Positions 1 to 12,281 of a stretch of DNA of 64,000 bases are shown here, in pieces. The stretch spans positions 105,154,610 through 105,218,609 of the forward strand of contig NC_133934.1 in assembly GCF_031877795.1 (NCBI RefSeq). The letters run 5' to 3'. The notes beneath the pieces were generated by a model that saw nothing but the letters and a program-made list of their open reading frames with translations, was not told the origin of the DNA and searched no databases. Every line of letters starts with the position of its first letter. Within the stretch, counting starts at the first letter, position 1. Position numbers and translations under genes: made by a program. This DNA is from Strix aluco (taxonomy: Eukaryota; Chordata; Aves; Strigiformes; Strigidae).

Positions 1-3000
1 CTATGAGAAAACAGAAAGAGATAAAACAAGTTAAAATTTAATTGCAAGATCTGGATAAGTATAACCTTTCAGAGAATGAAAAATATCCATTCAGATTAAG
101 TAATTAGATTTTCTTTACTTTTCTTTGGAACAAACTATGTGATTTTTTTTAAACACATCTAAATGAATAATGTTTGCTTTGTTGGCTTTTGAAAATAGAC
201 TGACAAAAGACATACTCATGTTAAAGATAGCAACAGGAATTTAATAGTCATTACACTTAAATTAAAGCCTTGATTGAAATAGATCACCCCTTGGTTCAAT
301 CTCAAGCAACCCCAATTCACCCACATTACATTCCTTTACTTATCAGCAGGAAGTCCTGTGAATGTAGATACAATCAACTTTGTTAAGAAAAGTAAAAATT
401 GATCCTTTCTATGCAAGAAGGTTAAAGACCTCACTCCAACCAGCCTAAAAGAGTCTGAAAATAGGCATCCCAAAAAAGGCATGAGAAACGAACAGTGGTT
501 TAGGGGTCTAGAAAGCCCCATCTGCAAGGACAGAAGACTACATATCCAAGAATCTGTGCTTGCATAGAGAAGTGTATTTTCCCACATACAGAAAAGAGAC
601 CGTTTCCTATATGTTCTCTTAGCAGAGCAATTTATTCTTCATTTTGTCATTTCTCCACTAGTTTCACTCTCCCTTCTTCCTTTGAAGACTTTATTTAGGT
701 TCTGCCCAGACAGGAGGAAGTGTCCTTGTAGTGGACTAAGATCATGAAAGAATCACAGTAATTATGTTTCTGGGGGAGGAAGGAGGGTGACAACAATCTC
801 AGTCCAACAACCATTGAAGGAAATTGTAGAAGTTGCGTTGGATTTAGTTTTGTGATTTTCCAATATATAACTAGCTTTTCGGAAAAGAAAAAAAATACAG
901 GATAGCTAATGATATGCAATTAAGTTTTCATTAATGTCATTAATGCTATGCTCTTCAGTTTACACATTGCTGTTTTTACTTAATCTGACTAACACCAAGT
1001 GTGCCATGTGTAAGCACACAACAATAAATACATTTACACAGACACATATCCAAGAGATTTCTGTTTCATATGATACAATATCACTGTCAGTTGCTATGAT
1101 AAAACGTCTTTTTCCTTATTATATTAACTTTTTCATGTATGCCTCATTATTTCTTCATGCTGATTACTCAGTGGAAGAGTTGGATTCTATTTAAGGCTAT
1201 GGAAAAGGTCACAGACAAAAGGGAGCTTGAGTCTCTGTTTGCTATTTTAAAAGAAAACTACCACACTAGTGTTAATATTTGCTTTCACTTACAGCAGGTA
1301 TGCTTTGGTTATCTGAATAGCAAATCATGGTGAGCAGTGTGAATGAAAAAGTACTGAGAAGTTATTGATCTAGGAAGGAGGATGTAGATATATAACAATT
1401 GATTTCTTTTCAACAGAAACTTCTGAAATATTTGGGGTTTTGTTGTTATTGTTTAAAGCTACTTAAAGACTTACCAGCTACCCACTGCAGAAAAGAGAAA
1501 TGGCATTTTCTTGTACCTGATATCCAGAGAAGTAAAATAAGTAATCAGAACATACAAGTTAAAAGAAAAAGCTATTATAATAATTGAAACTGAATGCAAA
1601 CAATGATTATAAACAAAACATATCTTTCAATAAAAAAATTACATGGGCACAAGACAAGAATGACTTCTGGGTCTGGTCAGCTGTTTGATTACTTCTGGTG
1701 GGGGGAGTGGAAACATTGTGAGAAGAATTTTGGCTGCAATTTCAGTAGAGAATTTAATTCACTAGACAGACAGTAATTTTTAAATACAGATATTACCACT
1801 GCTTTCAAGGGATGGTGCCAAACCAGGTTTCCTAACAGATAATAGATAAAAATAAAAATCCTAATAAAAATTAGGATTTGAGGTTTGCTGCCTGGACCCA
1901 TTTATAACATTTACTATGACTGTTCAAATAAACAAAGCGGTTTATATTGTGAGAAATTATTTGTTGAGAAGCAATATTTTATAGCTTGTAGACATGTTTG
2001 TCGTTTACATATGAGAGTTTGCACACACTGTAGAGAGGGCTCAGGCAGGTCAGGATATTCCAAATTAGGCACTGACAGACACAACCACAACTTACATCAC
2101 CTGCTCTGCCTTGACACCTGTTTTATTTGCCAGAGTGAACACATCATATCTCTTTCAGCATGAGACTATCTCTTCCCTCAAAACCATTCATCCTTTTCCC
2201 ATCTTGCCCATCTCAGCTGTAAGTGGGAGCCAATAGAGAACTGAAGCACAGGGACATCAAGACTTTCCCTGCTTCCAGTTACATTAGTACTTAAGCACTA
2301 CAAACTTAAGCACTATATAACCTAAACTAGCTCAACAGTAGATGAGTGCTGAAGTTCAGGATGAGAACCACCATCCATCCCTTCTGCAGAAAGGTTGTAA
2401 GCATAATGAAGAGTGCACTGAAGGAATATGCAAAGGACCATACTAAAAATGCAATTATGCTCCAGCTAGCAGCAGAATGGCAGGAAATTACATCTTTGAA
2501 AGGTTCATACAGGATGGCATTTCCCCCCACAAAGTTTTGATGTCAGTATGCCAATGCTGTATATTTGATAGTAGCCTGCTCCAGCGTCTGCATTTGTGAG
2601 AGCCAGGGCATGAAACAGCATTTAAGATAGCATTTGCTTAGCGTTTTAAAGTAGTATCTAAGGTTTCATAAGTGCTATGGTATTAAAATATGACTCAGTA
2701 ATTAGGTACTGTCCAACCTAAGAAGGCAATTAAACTGAAGTTACTTATATAAAAATGGAATCCTAATGCATATTAGATTCTGCCTTTAGACATATTGTCT
2801 AAACACAGACATCTAGAAATGATGCTTCACACATCCCAACACATCAGGAATGCTACGAAAGCTTGTGATGTCCAAAGACTGCAAGCCATGGTCGCCTGAT
2901 GGGATTTATGTAGGTGTTGTTTTGTTTTCTTTAAACTAGATTAACTTTTTTTTGCTTTTTTTAAGCTTTTAAATATCTGTAAATGACAGCTTGGTACAGC

Positions 3001-3925
3001 TGCTTGCTGCAGATTGATTTATTCAGTCCAGTTACTCCTTTTCTTATGTTACATGAAAGGGTTATTCACAAGTTCAGTTTTACTGGATGACTGATCTAAA
3101 AATATACCTGTCTCTCCAGTCCATTTTACAAACTGAATGAACAAATAAACAACATAATTCACTTTCACAAAGGTACTGTCTTTAAGAAAATTATACAGTT
3201 CAGTCCACAGAAACAGTAAATTAAGTTGTACTAAGTGATTAAAAAAATACATAGATGTTTTTGAACTCTGCAGAGATTGAGAACATAGAAGATAACATAG
3301 CTGTCGAGAAGAGAACATAGTTAACAAGTGGTTTCAGACCAGAACTACCAACCAGGGAACAACATGACATGGGGTGGTAGAGGAAAATTAGAGGAGGTCA
3401 GGATTGTGTCAGAGGTTTCTTCCAGTGACTCATTTGGATAGAAGAGAATAGAATTTTTCTGTATTACTCATGAGTGCCTCTGATTTCACCTGGAAGAGGG
3501 AACATTTTCTGTAACCTGCACAGAATGCCTTTGTCCACAGAACTGCACCCTGTGTCCTTGTCTCATGGCTTCCCCCAGTAGCACATCATCAAAATGTACC
3601 CTACCCACTCAGCAGAGTACTCTGGGGAGCAGGGCATGGATAAAAAGAAAGCATCCATGCCCTAAGAGAGCAAATAAAGTGGCAGCCACCATGTCCTGTC
3701 AAACAGGAACTCAGAAGAAAATCGAGTTTCTGCACTGCCCCTTACTTTCTCCATTCCTGTCAACATAGATATTTTGAATTGACTGTTTTCACAAGGCATC
3801 ATTTTCACTATACTTATACGTAGGCAAAATGTTCAGGCCAGAGCCACAGAGAGGAGGACGCAGCAAATACAAAGGGAGAAACATGTTCATGTATATGTCA
3901 ATGTCTTCTCTTTATCTGCCATTAT
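1..3925. other. Intergenic, nothing identified
   Basis: AT-rich sequence with no reading frame resembling a known protein. The only oddities are a close direct repeat TTAAGCACTA (2291-2300 and 2306-2315) and a stretch at 2230-2275 faintly like a MIR SINE, too weak to call. Confidence 0.6.
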
Positions 3926-4337
3926 AACAATTGTAGGGGCCTGGGCTGCATTAGAAGGAAGCTAATGCAGACAGGACTGTACAAGGACAAGATAGAGTCA
4001 GCAAACAAAGGGGTAGTTGTGGTCGGCAAAAGAAGGAATGACTGTGATCAGCAAAAGCACAGAAGTTCGGACAAAATAAGATACAATGTAGAGAAGTTCT
4101 GTGTACATACAACCCAAAACTTGCAAATACAATTAACCGATGCAGGTGCTTGTAGAGGCATGTGAACAGCGCGTGTAGATAGTATGCAGCCCATCGGAGT
4201 ACAGATGTGCACATGTACGGAACTTAGTGTAATATAAATGTAACCAGGATAGGAGAATAAACAAACGATCTGATCATCATATTGGTGTTGTGTCGTTCCT
4301 GATCCCGCATGAGCAAATATGGACCCTGGCAAACAAT
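3926..4337 (+). mobile_element. Solo LTR of an endogenous retrovirus, class II (ERVK-like) by 6-bp target duplication
   Basis: The LTR proper is 3932-4331 (400 bp), beginning TGTAGGGGCC and ending CTGGCA. It is flanked on both sides by AACAAT (3926-3931 and 4332-4337), a perfect 6-bp target-site duplication. Internal signals are TATAAA at 4233-4238 and AATAAA at 4256-4261, giving the + orientation and a short R region. No internal retroviral sequence remains, so this is a recombined solo LTR. The intact duplication suggests it is not ancient. The class assignment rests on duplication length and layout only. Confidence 0.87.
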
Positions 4338-5716
4338 GAAAGAGGTCCTATTGAGCCAGTGTAAGTATCACCGGTTTTAAAGATTTCAGGATGATCTAGT
4401 AGGTCAGGGAAAAGAATAATCTGTATCCCAGATTCACAGTACGATAGTTCATACAATTTTGCTTCTTTTACTAGCTCACAATACCTTTTATTATCTAACA
4501 TTTTTCTTCAGCCTATGAATATTTCCAAAATAAATTTCAGCTTCCTTAGTGTAGCGCTGCTTTTTTTTATAGTTTTCATTTCAGTTTTCTCCCTTGCGCT
4601 AATATCCCACCACAGAGATTACATAGCCATTCATATTTTCTGTAGGGCTAAACAATTACTGGACAAATCCCAAACCATCTTACTATCTGGGGACTGACCA
4701 AAGGAGCTTTCACATGTTTGCAAGACAAGTTCTTGGCTTGGAATTGCTAACTCTGAGAAAGTTCATATCATATCACCTTTTCCTGCTTACCAATTTCACT
4801 GTTCATTTCCAATGTGGTAATGAAACATTGCAACTACTTAGACCCAAGAGAGTAATTCTGCAGCCATGCGTTCAGTCTCAGTAATTTCAATGACTTGCAT
4901 TCATTGCAAACAACTTTGGCCCATTCTTTACGCCACTGAAAAAGAAAATTCTTAGAATTCCACTCTCCTTTCAGAAGGAAAAAAAAAGGCAAAAGAAAAA
5001 ACACACACAAAAAAAACCCAAACTGCTGAAAAGTACAATTTCTGCAAGTTGCTAGAATGTGATATTTCAGTCCTTCTTGCTGACATTATGAAGACCATTA
5101 AGGAAAACATTTTGCAAAGTGTTAAAGAAGTATCCCAAAAACCTAAAATGGTATGCGTACAAGCTTCTCAAAGAACGTTATGTGAAACAGCACATGGAAA
5201 ATGCAGGAGACAGAGCCCTTACCTTTGAATATCTTGTAGTACAAACTACTGCAGTATCAAAGCACTGTCAAGTGTACCACCCTAGGAAAGAAATAGTGTG
5301 GCGAATATATAAAGAACAATTTAAACTTGTTTATTCTACCGGCTAAAATAATTGCTTTCCTCACATATTTCAAAAACAAATTATATAGCTTGCAGCAAGG
5401 ACAGCAGTTTCCTATGTACAAATACTGAAGTTGGACAGAATCCCCATTTAATATTACATGTTACACATATATATAACATACATTATATGTTCCGAGTCAC
5501 AGGAAGCTCAGGCTCACACGTCCAGGATCACTGCTATTTGTGAAGTTCGAAACAGAAACTAGGTCTTCCCACCCTCAGCCCTGAGCTTGCTCTGCTAGAA
5601 CAGTGTGTTCCTGGATGAGTACCAGAGGAGGGATTTGAACACTGTCTGACTCAGGTAGGGTAATTTGGACACTTGCAATTTTACCAAGCACCATTTGCCT
5701 TCTCAACTGAGGATTT
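4338..5716. other. Intergenic, nothing identified
   Basis: No gene or clear repeat. The sequence around 5560-5665 has a motif (GGGATTTGAACACTGTCTGA) reminiscent of the tRNA-derived part of a MIR SINE, but the match is too short to call. Confidence 0.55.
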
Positions 5717-5970
5717 TCATAGAATAGAATTATTGAGGCTGGAAAAGACATTTAAGATCATCAAGTCCAACCATAAAACCTAACACTGCCAAGTCCACCA
5801 CTAAACCATCTCCCTAAGTGCCACATCTACACATCTTTTAAATACCTCCAGGGATGGTGACTCAACCACTTCCCTGGGCAGACTGTTTCAATGCTTGATA
5901 AACCTTTCAGTGAAGAAAATTTTCCCAATATCCAATCTAAACCTCCCCTTGTTCAGATCTAGAAGGGAGA
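5717..5970 (-). mobile_element. CR1 LINE, 3' end fragment
   Basis: The + strand reads CATAGAATAGAATTATTGAG, then AGGCTGGAAAAGAC and GATCATCAAGTCCAACC, the reverse complement of an avian CR1 tail. It continues through the CTAAACCATCTCCCTAAGTG, ATACCTCCAGGGATGGTGAC and TTCCCTGGGCAG blocks to AATCTAAACCTCCCCTTG. A 5'-truncated copy with moderate divergence and no coding capacity. Confidence 0.9.
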
Positions 5971-8900
5971 ATGGCAAGGTGGCACAGCTAGTAATGGTAG
6001 TTTTACTAAGTGGCAAGTAAGAAAACTATGTGTATTAAATACGCGGTAAGAAAACTAAACGTATTAAACACAAACCTAAAGAAGCACTGAGCTGATATTT
6101 AGATTATCTGATGATGTGCAGACATATGGTAAAGAAATCATCTTTAAAAATTGAGTTTTCATCTCTAGGTTTATTCTGTATTTACAGTTTCCTTTAAAAA
6201 GCCTCCTACACAGCATGCCATTTATAAACTAGCATTAATATAAAGAAAAGATTATTTAGGAGGCCCTATCATACTGCTGTAGTGGTTTTTCTTTCTAAAC
6301 ATATCTATCATTAACCATCCTTCAAAATGGAAGTTCTTCCTCAGAGTAAAAGTAGTGACCGAGGATCACCACATTCCTTCAACGACCATTGGAAGGTCTG
6401 AACATGAAGAAAAACTTTTGACAACCCTTGCAAAATGACCACATAATTCCAATTTTTTGTTTCTTAGCAGAGATAAAATGTATCTGCACAGGACAATGGA
6501 TACCTGAGGACAAAATCATGCAGCCTGGTACCAGCATTGCAAGACATCGTTCCAACCCCTTTTATGACCTTCATCCTTCAACACAGTCAATACTTTTAGA
6601 CATTTAATCTGTTGTTGCAGTGTAATTTGTATGTGTTGTTTTCTCCGCAACATTCGGGTTTTTTATATATTGTTACTCTGTCATCCTAAGGCCTCCTTCA
6701 CATCACTGCCTCTTTCACTATGCCATAAACCCACTTTTTTCTGTGATTCATTAATTTTATTTTTTTCCAGGTAGTAACTACATATTCCTATTTTATATAA
6801 GAATCTCACCACAATTTCTGCTGACTGCAGCAGATTCTCTTTTGTCTTAATCTATTTTTTTGTTAATACAGCTGAAAATTTGGCCTTTTATTCATATATT
6901 CCTCTGAGACAATACATTTGCAGCAATATTTCATGATGTAGTTGACTTGAATTTTGGGGATTATTTGTTTAGGTTTGTCACAGTGGGTATCACTGTTCAT
7001 TTCATGTTTAGAGAATGAAGTGACAGACCTGCTAGAAATCACTAATAGTTTCAGTTTATGCCTTTCAGAATAACAGGGCAGACATTGAAATAGTAGTACA
7101 GCTGCAAGCAAATGAGCTTGTCTGAGCAAATATCCACAATTATTGTAACTCTTGTGATCCAAGCAGCTGACCAAAGTAACGAAGATATATGGGTTGATTT
7201 TGCTTAAGCTAAGACATTCATAATGCAGTCTGGTATCTTTATTTACAAGGAACATACAAAATCCTGTTTCTTCAGAGTGCAGGAGGAATCAAAAGGAAAC
7301 AAAAAGTCTTTTCTCAGATCTTCAGCTTTTTTCTATTAGTCAATACCTAATCCTCAACTTTGAAACCCAAAATTTCTCTCAGAGGTTCTGGATTCCATAG
7401 GTATACTTTAAATTTTCTCCTTTCCTTTGTTATTCCATCTGACTCTTACCCACACACCTTCTTACACCTCTACAGCAAAGTGCCTCCACCTATACAGTCC
7501 CACTTTCTGAATGGTCTAACCATACCACAACTGAGCCGTGGCACATGTAATTTAAGTTGGAACTTACTTCTGTTTAATGAAAAATAGGTTTTCCTCACCA
7601 TACTAGGCAAGAGACAGCATTTGCACATGCTGACTTTAACATCTTTTGCCCAAACCAAACAAAAAACCAACAATGATTTGGAACTTCTACATTGGATTTA
7701 CAAGTGAAGATACCAAAGCTCTTTAGTCTTGGCATGAAACAGTGCAAGTACAGGATGATAAATCCGCTGCATTCTCTGCCAGTTACTCTAGTAATAAACT
7801 CATGATTTAGCCATCATTAGACCATCAGCATAAGAAAGCTAATAAGAAGTCTTACTGCTTGCACTGCAGTAGCAGCATGGACCTTTTGTTGCCACCATGA
7901 AGTAATGGGAACATAACTGCCACACTAACTCACTGAAAGAATCATAAAAATATTTCCTAAGGTTGGCTGAAAGAACCATTTACGTTCTTGATTCAAAAAC
8001 TACAAGATTGATGTTTAGAAGTACGTGTTAGCCAAATACAATATTCTAGAGCCATAACCCAACTTTTTTTAAAAAAAAAAAATGTATTCTGTGTTTCTTG
8101 CTGTTGTAAGCTATTAAACATCATTGTAAAAGTTTCTTTTAGCAAAATACCTTGAAGTCACTTGAAAAAAGTTTATGCAACCATTAGCAAAACAGATATA
8201 ATTTTCCATGTATCCACTCTAGAGCAACAGCGGATGTTTTACACATTAAACTGCAAGTAAAATACTTGCCAGTTGTCAAACTACAGCTCCTTGACATTTA
8301 ACAATATCATCCAGGACTCCCTAGTACTCTTCTGTCCAACCGTTAGGTCCCAAGAACACATAAGATCAAGTGTTTTCAATGCATGGTCTTGGGTTTAGGG
8401 CATATGACAACAGGCTAACCCTTAGGCTATTTGAGATGATATTATTGGCAAGCATTCTTTCCACCAAAAAAAGCAGAGTTGACTTTTTTTTAAGCAACAC
8501 TTCATTTAAGAAAAAATAGTACACATACAATCTGAATGGATTCTGAAGATATCAGTTCAAACAATATCAAGTCAAGATATCCTGTTTCAATGATAAAATG
8601 TAACATTCAGTTCTCCTCCCAGACCTTCAGTTATTAATCTTTTGGAAGAAAATCTAAATCAATTTCAGGGAGAGCTAAGAAGAGAACGATACTAATTAGC
8701 ATATCCTGTAGTTGTTCAACCTTGCAAACTAGTTCTTCCCTGAAAGGAAATCAGAATGACATGACTTGCTATAATGTAGCTAACTTTTTGACAGATGAGT
8801 GATTGCATCATAAGAATTAATTAGTCCAAGTCATGCATTTACTAATCTTTCCAGAGTTAGAGAAGCAACAATGCTGTGAAAGAAAAATCTGGAGGTAAAG

Positions 8901-9504
8901 TAATAAATCAAAACTCTCCTAGAATATTTGTTCTTTAAATACCAACACTATCACAGATATGATACAGTTTCAGATGTTCTGTTGCTTTCAGTTCCCATTC
9001 CAATTTTGTGCAATTTCATTTATTGTAAACTTTTCTGGCTTAGCACATATTTTTCACCACGGGCCTCATTGTTCAACTTTGTAAATATGCAATCTCATAG
9101 TTAGAAGTCGTCAAGCTTTGTTCCCTCTTTCACATCTATACAAGTTTGGTTTTATTTAAAAAAAAAAAAAAACCCAAGCATCTATTTCTTCCTTCAGTGA
9201 AAGAAAATTTATTTAAGACACAGGCACTCAAAAAAAAAAGTTCTAGGGAATCCAGACTAGTGAAGAATGATTCCCTAGTTTCATAGTTTCGCATTCAGCA
9301 GGATTTTCAAATTTTTCACAGGCCCCTGGGCAATGGAAGCTTATGCTATGATTTATGCCATGAATTTAAGGCATGATCTTACAGATGACTTACTCTCCTA
9401 TTCATCATACCGGGGGAAAAAAAAAAAAATCTGGCCTCACAGCTACAGTAATTTTTCACCACCACACACACAAAAACACAACCACAGCTAACAGTACTAA
9501 CTGG

Positions 9505-9527
9505 AAAAAAAAAAAAAAAAAAAAAAA
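9505..9527 (+). repeat. Homopolymer A23
   Basis: Uninterrupted run of 23 A. No upstream gene-like or SINE-like sequence that would make it a retroposed tail. Confidence 0.95.
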
Positions 9528-9942
9528 GGAAAGACAAGTGGGATAGAGACCAATTGTAAGTCAGCTTTTTGGGACTGAGGATAGAGAACAGACACCTTTC
9601 CACCATTATTTTTAGAACACTTCTGCCTTAGGTAACAAATACATCATGTTCATTACCTATTTGAATTTCTACCTAAGAAACATTGGCAGTGAAATCAGAA
9701 CTCAGTTGTGCCCAAGAAGGTCATATGAGAACTACTAGCAACTTACCAGCTTATTAAATATTCTTGTATCAGTAAGTTCTTTTAAGATCTGTTGTAAACT
9801 GAAACCCTCACAGTGCCTCTCTAAATTACTTCCCCTTAATTGCACTTTTGTTTATAACACAAGACTTTATTTTTAAGTTGCAACTGTGTCTAGAAACTCC
9901 ATACAAACTAAAAGCAAACCAAGCAACACAGGACACTGATTT

Positions 9943-9966
9943 AAAAAAAAAAAAAAAAAAAAAAAA
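9943..9966 (+). repeat. Homopolymer A24
   Basis: Uninterrupted run of 24 A, about 420 bp from the preceding A tract. Confidence 0.95.
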
Positions 9967-12259
9967 CACCACAAAACCACAAATCACCAGATTTCATGGG
10001 GGAATAATTTATAAGAAAAACACTGTAATTTCATAGAAGCCCTAGAAAAGATGGGCAACAAGACTCAAAATAACAAGTTTTTGCTATGAAGCCTGCTATA
10101 TATCCTGTGGTATTTGGGACTGAATTTCTACAGAGCAAAAGCCAAATCACACCTGCAAGAAGATGACCCTCACATTGACAGAGCAGACCAGTTTTCCCTG
10201 TCTCTGCCACTTGACATGTGTCATTTCAGAGGCTTTGAACTTAGCAGTCCTGCCCTGGATTACATTTTAGTGGCACAGAGGCTCTGCATGGGACTTGCAA
10301 GAGATTTATGGCAAGTACTACATCATTCAAATAGCTCTACACTGTGGTACCTGGCCTCAGTTCCCTAGGACAGTTTCTGCCTTGGTTTCACCTGGAAAAG
10401 GCATAGGCTTAGATTTCTTCAGCCTTGTAACAGAAAGGCAAGCAAGTCAGCAAGATCTGCCCCTCAGAGATGCTGCCTTCATTTGCCACACCAGTTTTCA
10501 CCTACACACTCAACATACATGAAGGATGACAGACTGTATATTCTGTTGTCACTCACATTTCCTCCTGCTTCATGTGTGTCATGAACTTGTCAGGTCTCAG
10601 GTGAACTGTTACAGTTTTGCACTGATCAGTGCAATTGCCTTTACTACTGTCATCAGATCAGCTACTCATCCCCTAAAGGAACAAACACATACATTTGTTT
10701 TGTCCTTTTCTCCATTGATGGGGTTTCAGCTGTTGAAGCACTCCTAAAACCACATATAACAAAGTGAATTAATTTACTAAAAGCCTTAAGGCACAACCTC
10801 AGCATACATAAGAAATGTGTCCATAAGAAAACAGATTCACCACCTGCAAAACAGGCAACAACACTGCCAAAACAAAAGAATCTATTGTATCAAAGAAAAA
10901 GCATAGTAAGCTCCAGTTGCACGCTTCTACTATTAAGCACAGACACTTGCCAGCCAATACTTAAAATGTCATCATGGAAAGTACATAAAAGGTACTTCCT
11001 CCTTTTAATAGGAGTTTTAAAGAGAAATGGTTTCCTTTTTCATCCCACTAGTACCTGAAAACTTTCTGTCCTAAAACAAAGGGGAGAAAAAACCCAAACA
11101 CTCATAGAGAAGAAAGCCTGCCATCCATCTTCAAAAAACATAAATAAAGCTTGAAACTTAAAGCAAAATATGTTTGGGGAACATATGTTTAGCTGAAAAC
11201 CTTTTCATTGTTAGCTTAGAAAAGAAATTTTCTGACAAGCTCTCCTCCGCCTAGTACCAACTAATGATTTAAGGTTTCCTGGCTCTGGGCACCTCTCTCT
11301 GACTGGTCACAGTGGAAGCGGGGAAGATGCATTCATTCCAACTCTTCTAGTACATCTGACTGAACGTGCTACAGCTTGGTATTACTGGGGCATTGACTAA
11401 GTTTAAACAAATTAATATTGATTTTTTTCCACTTTTCACAGCTCCATTCAAGGGCTTATTTCCCTAGGTTCTGCCAAGTACACAGCTCCGCTTTCTAAAT
11501 TAAGCAGTTTTATAACACTCTGCCATAATAACACAGGTTCTTAACAATGATCACTGTAAAAGGCAGAAGGAATAATGCACTACTAAATGCCAGAAGGAGA
11601 GGAATAAAGATGCACAGAAAACATAAAACAACCCATTTTACTGGAAAGTGCAGAGGGCAACTGGTAAGGAAGGCAAATGCCAATCCTGCCTAGCATCCCA
11701 GCAACTCCCCACCCCAAGCTCCCCAGCACCACAGACTCATTGCTGCTGCGACAGGCAGAGCAGGTAAGCCTAGGTGCTAGCTCTTACATGGTGCTACACA
11801 AATGTGCAATTACATTTCTACTGGTGCTTTGACAGAATAGACCTACCCACTTCTGACACAATCTGCACAGTGTGCAGTCATTGCCAAATGCTTACGCATT
11901 ATCAGCCTAGTTACTAACAGAAAGGTCATTTCTGTTTAACAAAGATAAAACCAAAGCTGGTTTTTTAAGCATAAGTGAAGGGAAATGAAGAAACAAATAT
12001 ACCTTTTCTCTTCCTAAAACCAACCAGGAAAATAAAAGACATTTGTAACAGCATGATTTATAGATCACTTTTCTTGCTTTTCTTGGGGGAAGATCAGAAA
12101 TAGCCACAAATAGATTTATAGACAGACTAACCCATTTAAATGCTAAATTGCAATCCAATCTGGCATGAGCTAGAACATTAGTGTGTGGCTTTCCTATCTG
12201 TTGACACCCCACACAGAAAAGTCTTTCAATTTTAACAAAATTGCTTTTCTGGTGGTGAT

Positions 12260-12281
12260 GGGGAAGGGCGTTTGGGTGGGG
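12260..12281 (+). other. G-quadruplex-forming motif
   Basis: Four G runs (4, 3, 3 and 4 G) separated by loops AA, CGTTT and T fit the G3+N1-7 consensus. No adjacent promoter or gene was identified. Confidence 0.6.

Noticed and set aside
2230..2275. MIR-like words (GAACTGAAGCACAGGGACAT)
   Set aside because: Only one short block matches, so chance similarity cannot be excluded.
9505..9966. A23 and A24 tracts as tails of processed pseudogenes or SINEs
   Set aside because: No gene-like or SINE-like sequence precedes either run, and no target duplications were found.
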